Assembly: GCF_013760955.1 (NCBI RefSeq)
Contig: NZ_JACDUL010000001.1
Location: 148,481-212,480, forward strand
Direction of reading: 5' to 3'
DNA from: Methanococcus maripaludis
GTDB lineage: Archaea; AGJL01; Methanococci; Methanococcales; Methanococcaceae
DNA length: 64,000 nt
The notes under the pieces are model-generated. The model saw only the letters and a list, made by a program, of their open reading frames with translations. It searched no databases and had not been told where the DNA came from. Shown here one piece after another: positions 8,183-15,061 of the stretch (position 1 is its first letter; every line of letters starts with the position of its first letter). The position numbers and the translations under genes are program-made.

Positions 8183-8617
8183 AACCAACAAAAAAATTTA
8201 ATTTTCTAAAAAAAATAATAAAAAAAGCGGATACAGAACTCAATCCAAAAAATCCGGTATCCTAACGATTAATCCCCATTAATCCAACGATAATAGCACC
8301 TGTATGTTATCCACAAGCAAGTGCAATATAAATTTTATATATTCTGCTATATATATTTGATGTGAATAATGGGGGATATTACCTTCACAAAGGCTGTAAA
8401 ATAGAGTAAATAGCATTTAAAGGATTTAATAGTCAGTTTGGCAATTATTTATGTTAATATGCTCTTTTAAAATTCAATTATTTATTTACCAATTCAAAAT
8501 TAGATTTATGCAACTAAAAATATTTTTCAAATTTATATTTTTTAAACCGACAGACTACCTTATATACAAAGTCGGATTATGTTAAATAACTCAGTAAAAC
8601 ACCTAAAGATTGATAAT
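8183..8617 (+). other. Longest gene-free stretch, with hairpins and a promoter
   Basis: No convincing coding frame exists on either strand. Positions 8229-8263 hold a GGATAC/GTATCC inverted pair. At 8268-8287 the octamer ATTAATCC occurs twice in close succession. A TATA-like TTTATATA at 8334-8341 lies about 25 nt before a hairpin at 8362-8388 (GTGAA/TTCAC enclosing TAAT/ATTA). A second TATA-like element at 8560-8567 probably drives the downstream GTPase gene. A small RNA in the middle part is possible but unproven. Confidence 0.4.
8560..8567 (+). promoter_or_regulatory. Probable TATA box for the GTPase gene
   Basis: TTATATAC sits in an ACC-TTATATAC-AAAG context. Archaeal transcription normally starts about 22-27 nt downstream, near 8588, which is after the ATG at 8579. 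This favours the ATG at 8618 as the real start of the GTPase gene. Confidence 0.5.
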
Positions 8618-9745
8618 ATGGAAAACAAAATTCCCATGAGAAGAATGGTTCACAAAATCATATATGAGTGCAATATCGTGCTTCTCGTTGTTGATGCAAG
8701 GGATCCCGAAACTACACGAAACAGGGCTCTTGAAGAATATACCATTGAAAAAAATAAAAAATTAATTTACGTAATCAATAAATCAGATCTTGTTCCTAAA
8801 AAAATTCTTGAAAAATGGAAAGACAACTTTAAATCTGAAAACCCGAATTCTTCCGTAGTTTTTGTAAGTGCCAAAGAAAAATTGGGCACAAAAATGTTAA
8901 GGGATGAAATTAAGGCTTATTTAAATTCAAACAACATTAAATACGGACAAGTTGGAATCGTTGGATATCCAAATGTTGGAAAATCCTCAATAATCAATGC
9001 ACTGACAGGTAAAAAAAGTGCAAGAAGTGGACTTACCGCGGGATTAACTGTTGGAGAACAGTGGGTAAAATTAACAAAAGATATCAAATTACTCGATTCT
9101 CCAGGAATAATTGAACCAAAAGATGAAGATGAACTCGTAATATCTGGCGCATTAAGGTACGAAAAGGCCGATGACATCATATCCCCGGCACTAAAAATTT
9201 TACAACGTATTCACACGTTTGATAACACGATTCTGAATGAATACTACGGTTTTGAAATCGGAGAAGAAATAAATATAGAACTTCTTGAAAAAATCGGAAC
9301 TAAATTAAATTTCCTTACAAAAGACGGCAAAATCGATATAGACAGGACTTCAAAAAGTATAATCCGGGAATTCCAAAACGGCAAATTGAACTACCACAGG
9401 ATGAACTTAAAAAAATACGAACAGAAAAGAACCAAAAATATTGATTTTATAACAAAATACCTGCAAAACTTCCCATTTATCAACGATGCCGACCAGATTA
9501 TATCCCATCTTGAAAATATAGATGAACTTGGAACAATGAATACAAGACCTGTAATCGGGATGAAAGAATTAGACGATGCTTTTGTAATAATCTCGTTTTC
9601 TGAAAAATCAAGAGATACCGGCAGAAAAAAAGTTGAAGAACTTGCAAGAATGAGCGATATTGAATTATATTCACTTGGTGGCGGAAGGGTTGGAAAACAT
9701 AGAATTTACATTGGAGTAGGCGAAAAAATTAAAAACACAATATAA
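8618..9745 (+). CDS. Circularly permuted GTPase of the YlqF/YawG family
   Basis: Predicted ribosome-associated GTPase, 375 residues. The G motifs are in permuted order: NKSD (G4) near residue 55 and VSAKE (G5) come first, then GYPNVGKSS (G1) near 120 and DSPG (G3). This order is typical of YlqF/YawG/Nog2-type large-subunit assembly GTPases. The C-terminal half holds a helical region and an added domain ending in GGGRVGKHRIYIG. I prefer ATG 8618; an in-frame ATG at 8579 lies upstream of the start site expected from the TATA box. It ends 3 nt from the convergent mevalonate kinase gene. Confidence 0.88.
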   Translation: MENKIPMRRMVHKIIYECNIVLLVVDARDPETTRNRALEEYTIEKNKKLIYVINKSDLVPKKILEKWKDNFKSENPNSSVVFVSAKEKLGTKMLRDEIKAYLNSNNIKYGQVGIVGYPNVGKSSIINALTGKKSARSGLTAGLTVGEQWVKLTKDIKLLDSPGIIEPKDEDELVISGALRYEKADDIISPALKILQRIHTFDNTILNEYYGFEIGEEINIELLEKIGTKLNFLTKDGKIDIDRTSKSIIREFQNGKLNYHRMNLKKYEQKRTKNIDFITKYLQNFPFINDADQIISHLENIDELGTMNTRPVIGMKELDDAFVIISFSEKSRDTGRKKVEELARMSDIELYSLGGGRVGKHRIYIGVGEKIKNTI

Positions 9746-9748
9746 TGA

Positions 9749-10702
9749 TTAATTGGCCATTTTACATTCATAAATTCCAATTACACCAATTTTTTTCAAT
9801 TCTTTTAACAATTCTTCCCTATCTTCTTTTAAAAGTATTATTGCAGAACCCCCTCCCCCTGCACCGGTTAATTTTCCCCCGTAACCGTACTTTTGACCTA
9901 CTTTTGCAACTAAATCTAACTTTTCAGTAGAAATTCCAAATTTTTTAAGAAGTTCGTGGTTTTCATTCATCAATTTTCCAAGTTCTGATTTATCGGATAC
10001 CCACCTTACAGTACTTATTATTTTTCCAATTTCCTCAAAAATCTGCTCTTTTTCAGGGTGTTTTGAAACCTCGTGTACTAATTCTGCAGTTTTCCTTGTT
10101 CTCTCTTCAACATTCACAACCAAAAATCTACAAGTTTTTATGAATTCTTCCAAATCGTTAGGCATTGGCCTGTATTCCCCATTTACAATTTCAATCATTC
10201 CTCCCAAAGAAATCGTTGCAGTGTCAGTTACACTTGCCCTTCCCTGAACCTCTTTTTCAACAGAATATGCAAGATTTATTACTTCATCATTTTCCAATTC
10301 AATTTTGTAAAAACTTAAAATTGAACGAATAACAGTTACAACAACAGATGCAGATGAGCCTAAACCGCAACTTAGGGGAATTTCAGAATATATTTTTAAT
10401 TTAAAGGGTTTTATCTCTTTTAAATTTTTAAATTCGGATAGATAATATATCGTAGATTTTGCAGCGCATAACACGTACTTTAATGCAGGACTGAAATTTG
10501 AAATTTCCAAATTTTTAATTAATTCGGGAGTTATTTCAAAAATTTCATTTAAATCTACAAGGTCTATTGAAATTGTGTCGGAATTTTCTTCAATTTCACC
10601 CGTTGTTTTTAAATCGAGTGCCATTGAAATTGCAGGATAACCGTCAACTACTGCATGTTCTCCGAACAATATAATTTTAGAAGGTGTTTTTATCGTGTTC
10701 AT
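9749..10702 (-). CDS. mvk: Mevalonate kinase
   Basis: GHMP-family kinase that phosphorylates mevalonate for archaeal isoprenoid lipid synthesis, 317 residues. The three family motifs are present: IILFGEHAVVDGYPAIS near the start, the ATP-binding PLSCGLGSSASVVVT at about 110-125, and GKLTGAGGGGSAIIL near the end. ATG 10702 follows AGGTGGAATAT; a GTG nine bases upstream is part of that ribosome-binding site. It lies 10 nt downstream of selB and is probably cotranscribed. Confidence 0.96.
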   Translation of the reverse strand: MNTIKTPSKIILFGEHAVVDGYPAISMALDLKTTGEIEENSDTISIDLVDLNEIFEITPELIKNLEISNFSPALKYVLCAAKSTIYYLSEFKNLKEIKPFKLKIYSEIPLSCGLGSSASVVVTVIRSILSFYKIELENDEVINLAYSVEKEVQGRASVTDTATISLGGMIEIVNGEYRPMPNDLEEFIKTCRFLVVNVEERTRKTAELVHEVSKHPEKEQIFEEIGKIISTVRWVSDKSELGKLMNENHELLKKFGISTEKLDLVAKVGQKYGYGGKLTGAGGGGSAIILLKEDREELLKELKKIGVIGIYECKMAN

Positions 10703-10712
10703 ATATTCCACC

Positions 10713-12119
10713 TTAACCCCACCTTCTAAGCCTGTTTAACAGCACTTTATCCCGGTTTTCAACATTTCCATTAAATTCCGCAGTTAACAGTCCTTTTGTT
10801 CCAAAAGTTCCTTTTATTTTTCCAACAACATCTTTTCCTTCAATGGATATTTCTTCACCGATTAATTTTTCGGCTGCAACTTTTGACTGTGCGAGTTCTT
10901 CAATCACGGTCCTTGATTTATCGATTTTAATCTTTCCTTCCCTAAGTACTTCTTTTTTAATATTCAGATCTTTTATTGGTTTAAATTCCTCGATTAAACC
11001 ATGACCACAGATTCTAAGGGTTGTTGGGGGAAGATCAAGCCTTGTAATTAAAACCCTATCTCCAACTTCCGCCAAAACCTTTTCTTCAAGTTCAAATACA
11101 CAGTAGCATTCATTTCCAGAAATTACTTCGTTTAAAATTACATTTTCTTCCGATTTGCCAACCGTTAATTTTTTAAACGGTACTGCAACTGCCGGAACTA
11201 TCAACATTCCCACATTTAAGTGAACTTTCATTTTTGGAGTTAAATTGTACTTGAAAATGTCTGAAATTTTTATTTTGGCAACTATTTTGTCGACTACCTG
11301 TAAATTAGTATCTTTTGAAGTTAAAATGCATCCCCGATAGATTTGTTTTGCTTCAACACCCTGAATTGCCATTCCAACTCTGTCGCCAGCTTTTGCCTCC
11401 ATAACATTTTCTTTAAAGCACTGTATACTCCTGACTTTCGTAGACATGTTTATTGGAAGAACTTTTAATTCATCACCGACTTTCACAATTCCTTTGTTAA
11501 TAGTTCCGGTTACAACCGTTCCTGCACCCTTTATAGGAAATGCGTGATCTAGGGGCATTTTAAAATAACTGTCAGTATTTCTAATTATTTCAGTATTATT
11601 CAAAGTATTTATAATCAAATTTTTAATTTCGGTGATGCCAGATCCCGTTTTTGCAGAAATTGGAATAATTGAACTGTTTTTTAAATTTTGAGTAGATTGC
11701 AAAATGGACTTCATAAACATTTCAGTTCTTTTGATCTCTTCGGTTTCTGCATTGTCTGATTTTGTAATCACAACAATTGTTGGAATATTGAAGTGATCAA
11801 GAATTAACATGTGCTCCCCAGTCTGGGTCTTTGGCCCTTCTTTTGCATCAACAACAATTAATGCAAGATCGATTATATCTGCAGCACTTACAACTGCCCT
11901 AATTAAATCAGCGTGTCCTGGTGCATCAACCAAAGTTATACGGTAATTTTCAAGCTTAAATGCTGAAAACCCGATATCGATTGTAATTCCACGTTTTTGA
12001 GATTCAGGCAGTTTATCGTGTGCCGAAGTTGATGCAATTTCCGTTAAAACTTTAGAAAGTGTCGTTTTTCCGTGATCGATGTGTCCAAAAATTCCGAGGT
12101 TGATATTTTTAAAGTCCAT
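10713..12119 (-). CDS. selB: Selenocysteine-specific elongation factor aSelB
   Basis: GTPase that delivers Sec-tRNA(Sec) to UGA codons marked by a SECIS element, 468 residues. The G domain has GHIDHGKTT at 12-20, DAPGHAD and TKSD. It differs from EF-1alpha and aIF2gamma by a shorter G domain and by an extra C-terminal domain of about 130 residues, as in archaeal SelB; unlike bacterial SelB it has no winged-helix RNA-binding tail. Its substrate message, fruA, is in the same window. It is divergent from a hydrogenase maturation protease gene. Confidence 0.92.
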   Translation of the reverse strand: MDFKNINLGIFGHIDHGKTTLSKVLTEIASTSAHDKLPESQKRGITIDIGFSAFKLENYRITLVDAPGHADLIRAVVSAADIIDLALIVVDAKEGPKTQTGEHMLILDHFNIPTIVVITKSDNAETEEIKRTEMFMKSILQSTQNLKNSSIIPISAKTGSGITEIKNLIINTLNNTEIIRNTDSYFKMPLDHAFPIKGAGTVVTGTINKGIVKVGDELKVLPINMSTKVRSIQCFKENVMEAKAGDRVGMAIQGVEAKQIYRGCILTSKDTNLQVVDKIVAKIKISDIFKYNLTPKMKVHLNVGMLIVPAVAVPFKKLTVGKSEENVILNEVISGNECYCVFELEEKVLAEVGDRVLITRLDLPPTTLRICGHGLIEEFKPIKDLNIKKEVLREGKIKIDKSRTVIEELAQSKVAAEKLIGEEISIEGKDVVGKIKGTFGTKGLLTAEFNGNVENRDKVLLNRLRRWG

Positions 12120-12165
12120 TTTCTACTACCTTGATAACCGATTCCTATTAAAATAATATACCTAG

Positions 12166-12190
12166 ATTATATATGCACTTAGATATAAAA
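12166..12190. promoter_or_regulatory. Divergent promoter region between selB and a hydrogenase protease
   Basis: ATTATATAT at 12166-12174 could serve selB on the minus strand, and GATATAAAA at 12182-12190 could serve the protease gene on the plus strand. Distances to the starts (about 47 and 38 nt) fit short leaders. TATA-like words are common by chance in AT-rich DNA, so the call is tentative. Confidence 0.4.
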
Positions 12191-12228
12191 GGATAAATAA
12201 ATTTTGAACTGATTTTTTGGTGATAGAT

Positions 12229-12708
12229 ATGATCCCCGATTCTTTAAAATACGAAATTTTAGTTTTTGGCTGCGGAAATTTAGTATTTGCAGACGATGGT
12301 TTTGGTTACGAAGTAATTTCAAAGCTCGAAACTATGGAACTTCCGAAAAACGTTGGAATAATCGATGCAGGAACTGGAGCGCCTTATTATTTAATGTCTA
12401 TAATGGATGAAGAGTGCCTTACTAAAAAAATTATTATTGTTGATATTATTGATTTTCAACTACCCCCTGGAACCTTAAAAATACTCTCAACTGAAGAACT
12501 CACAAAAATAGATAAATACACTTTTGATGCACACGACATGCCACTTTCTGACTACCTTATAAAAGCACAAGAATCCGGAATCGATGTTACAGTTATCGGA
12601 TGCCAGGCAAAACGAGTTTCAATGCCCGATATCGAAGTTGGGTTAACAGATGAAGTTAGGGCAGCTATTGATGGTGCAGTAGACCTGGTTCTTGAGCATA
12701 TCAAATAA
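12229..12708 (+). CDS. Hydrogenase maturation protease, FrhD family, not in a hydrogenase operon
   Basis: Predicted nickel-dependent endopeptidase of 159 residues that trims the C-terminus of a [NiFe] hydrogenase large subunit. The start FGCGNLVFADDGFG, the later VDIIDF and the AHDMPLSDYL segment supply the acidic and histidine nickel ligands of the HycI/HybD fold. It is clearly homologous to FruD at 57749 along its length, but it is not next to a hydrogenase; its neighbour is selB. ATG 12229 follows GGTGAT at 12219-12224. Its target could be the Vhu/Vhc or a second F420 hydrogenase, which is inference. Confidence 0.9.
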   Translation: MIPDSLKYEILVFGCGNLVFADDGFGYEVISKLETMELPKNVGIIDAGTGAPYYLMSIMDEECLTKKIIIVDIIDFQLPPGTLKILSTEELTKIDKYTFDAHDMPLSDYLIKAQESGIDVTVIGCQAKRVSMPDIEVGLTDEVRAAIDGAVDLVLEHIK

Positions 12709-12825
12709 GTTAATAAATTTAAGAACACCCAAAAATATTTTTTTAAAACAATATTTGATCAATCAAAAATTATTTTAACCCTTTAAAAAATAAATTTATT
12801 ATGGAGTTTTTTAGAGGGGGAATTT

Positions 12826-13020
12826 ATGAAAAGTTACAAAATCAAGCTTTTTTTCTCGGGCGATGAGGATATTGTAAAAACAGAAACTGTTGAAGCTGAA
12901 AATCCTTTTGAAGCAAAAGAATTGCTTTTAAAAAAGTATGGTGCAGTTAAACCAAGACTTCAAGATAAGACCCTTGAAATCCTTTCAAAAATAGAAATAC
13001 TGGATTATAATATCATTTAA
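12826..13020 (+). CDS. Small conserved-looking protein of unknown function
   Basis: A 64-residue protein with a strong AGGGGGAATTT ribosome-binding site before its ATG. It starts KSYKIKLFFSGDEDIVKTETVEAENPF, which suggests a small beta-strand pair followed by the helix EAKELLLKKYGAV. No catalytic motif or cysteine is visible, and I do not recognise a named family. It stands alone between the protease and a convergent methyltransferase gene. Confidence 0.7.
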   Translation: MKSYKIKLFFSGDEDIVKTETVEAENPFEAKELLLKKYGAVKPRLQDKTLEILSKIEILDYNII

Positions 13021-13031
13021 CTAATCTAGAT

Positions 13032-13841
13032 TTATTTTTCCTTTTTAGCTTTTATAATGTGCCTGATTCTTTTTCCAGTTGTTATTTCGGATTTTTTAAG
13101 AGTTAATCCAAGTTCTTGTATTTTATCTTCAACGAGTTTTCTTCTTTCAAACGGCTTTTCTGGAAACATTATTGCAATAATTCCACCCTCATTCAAATAA
13201 TCCATTCCTTCTTCAATTATTTTCTGTGAAAATACTTCACCATATTTTCCACCACCAATTAATTCAACTTCGCTTGCAAAAGCCCCGCCAAAACTTCTTT
13301 TTGATGCAACTGAATTATCTGCATAGTATGGAGGGTATGAAATAATTAAATCGAATTTTTTGTTTTTTAATTCGGGAATATCAAATATTATTTTTCCTTT
13401 TGAATCTACAAGAATTATTTTTGAATCAAGATTATTTTTTGAGATGTTTTCTTCTGCAATTTTTAAATAATCGAAAACTGTGTCTGTTGCAGTGACATTA
13501 CATTCAAAATATTTTGCAATCAATATTGAGATGATTCCTGAACCGGTTCCAATCTCAAGAACCTCTTTAATGTCATCTTTTTCATCAAATATATTTTTTA
13601 TAAATAAATACCTGTTAATGGGTGTCGGAATGAGTGCATCTTCATGAAAATCCATATCCAATCCAAAAATATGCCTTAATATTGCAATATTATATTCTTT
13701 CATTGCTTCTTTATTCTTAAAATCAATTCTTGGTTTTCCCGATTTGTACACAATAAAATCTTTCAGTTTTTCATTTACCAAAATTGCATCTTCAATTTTC
13801 AGTCCGAGTTCTAGGGGTTCAGGTTTCATAGTTTTCCACAT
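13032..13841 (-). CDS. Class I SAM-dependent methyltransferase resembling RlmF/METTL16
   Basis: A 269-residue protein with SAM motif I LEIGTGSGIISILIAKY at about 97-113. The catalytic loop reads SYPPYY in place of the NPPY/NPPF of N6-adenine methylases, and it is followed by GGAFASEVELIGGGKYGEVF, an arrangement like that in RlmF/METTL16-type RNA m6A enzymes. An RNA target is therefore likely but not shown. The start is uncertain: 13841 and 13829 are both ATGs without a good ribosome-binding site, while a longer form to 13892 would add a hydrophobic stretch and lie upstream of a TATA-like sequence. Confidence 0.8.
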   Translation of the reverse strand: MWKTMKPEPLELGLKIEDAILVNEKLKDFIVYKSGKPRIDFKNKEAMKEYNIAILRHIFGLDMDFHEDALIPTPINRYLFIKNIFDEKDDIKEVLEIGTGSGIISILIAKYFECNVTATDTVFDYLKIAEENISKNNLDSKIILVDSKGKIIFDIPELKNKKFDLIISYPPYYADNSVASKRSFGGAFASEVELIGGGKYGEVFSQKIIEEGMDYLNEGGIIAIMFPEKPFERRKLVEDKIQELGLTLKKSEITTGKRIRHIIKAKKEK

Positions 13842-13933
13842 TTTTATTTTAAATTGATTGATGAAACAATAATATAAAAAAATATTTAACAAATATCGTT
13901 GAAAGTTAGATTAAGTAATTTTGGAGCGATATT

Positions 13934-15049
13934 ATGCAATTTGTTCACATGGCGGATAATCATCTAGGATACCGCCAGTACAACCTTGATGAGCGGGAAA
14001 ACGATATTTACGAATCATTTTTGGAATGTATCGATAAAATTATTGAAATAAGGCCGGATTTTGTAATTCATAGCGGTGACCTATTTGAAAGCCCACAGCC
14101 TTCGGTAAATGCAATAAGATGTGCAATTGAAGGTTTTTTGAAATTAAAGGAAAAAAATATACCAATTTACTTAATCCACGGAAATCACGACATTCCAAAA
14201 AGTCAGCAAAAGGGAAAACCGTTTGGACTTTTGAAAAAAATACTTGGAAACAGTTTACTAACATTTGGAAAAAATAAATCCCACATTTTTAACAATGAAA
14301 TATTCATTGGCGGAATTGAGTACGTATCCCATAATAAAATTCCAAAAACTTATGAAGATTTAGAAAAAATTAATTCTGACTCTAAAGATTATAAAAAAAA
14401 GATATTGCTTTTCCACCAGAGCGTGAATCCATTCATCCCACAAAGTTTTGAAATGCAACTTACAGACTTTCCAAAAGATTTGAATTATATTGCAGGAGGT
14501 CACATCCATCAAAGAGTACTAAAACCGGTTAATGATGGAAATTCCGTATTTTCGTATGCTGGATCAACCGATATCATGTCTGTTAGCGAAGTTAGAGATT
14601 ACCAAAAAAATGGAAAAGGATTTTATTTAGGCGATTTAAGTGGGGATTTTGATATCAATTCAATTCAAAAAATTGATGTTGAATGCAGAAATTTCATAAT
14701 CGATAAAAAAATTAAGAATGAAAATGATTACGAAAAAATAATCAAAGAACTCCAAAACTTGCAAGGTGAGAAGAAACCGGTTATATACTGTGATATAGTT
14801 GAAAATTTATTTAATTCATTTAATGATGAAATTGCCGAGTTAACACTTTATAAAAGGATAAACAGGATTGACGAAAACCTAGAAGAATCTTTGATCATTA
14901 ATGAAAGTAGTATTGAAGAAATCTTCCAAGAATATATTAAAAACAAAGAAATGGATGTAAATTTCGTATACGGACTCTATAAAAAACTTTTAGAGAACGA
15001 TGAAGATTCATTGCTTTACGTAAATGACTACTTTAAGGGTAATTACTAG
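13934..15049 (+). CDS. mre11: DNA double-strand break repair nuclease Mre11
   Basis: Metallophosphoesterase that, with Rad50, senses and resects DNA ends; 371 residues. The phosphoesterase motifs appear in order: FVHMADNHLGYRQYN, VIHSGDLFESPQPS, LIHGNHDIP and AGGHIHQR. The C-terminal part would hold the capping and Rad50-binding region. GGAGCGATATT precedes the ATG. rad50 follows after 12 nt and a PIN gene after that. Confidence 0.97.
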   Translation: MQFVHMADNHLGYRQYNLDERENDIYESFLECIDKIIEIRPDFVIHSGDLFESPQPSVNAIRCAIEGFLKLKEKNIPIYLIHGNHDIPKSQQKGKPFGLLKKILGNSLLTFGKNKSHIFNNEIFIGGIEYVSHNKIPKTYEDLEKINSDSKDYKKKILLFHQSVNPFIPQSFEMQLTDFPKDLNYIAGGHIHQRVLKPVNDGNSVFSYAGSTDIMSVSEVRDYQKNGKGFYLGDLSGDFDINSIQKIDVECRNFIIDKKIKNENDYEKIIKELQNLQGEKKPVIYCDIVENLFNSFNDEIAELTLYKRINRIDENLEESLIINESSIEEIFQEYIKNKEMDVNFVYGLYKKLLENDEDSLLYVNDYFKGNY

Positions 15050-15061
15050 GGGGCGTACTTG

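Noticed and set aside
8268-8287. Repeat of ATTAATCC as a CRISPR or integration repeat
   Set aside because: Only two 8-bp copies, 2 nt apart, with no array or mobile gene nearby.
8371-8405. Micro-ORF of 11 codons within the large gap
   Set aside because: No ribosome-binding site at proper distance and too short to support; it coincides with a hairpin loop.
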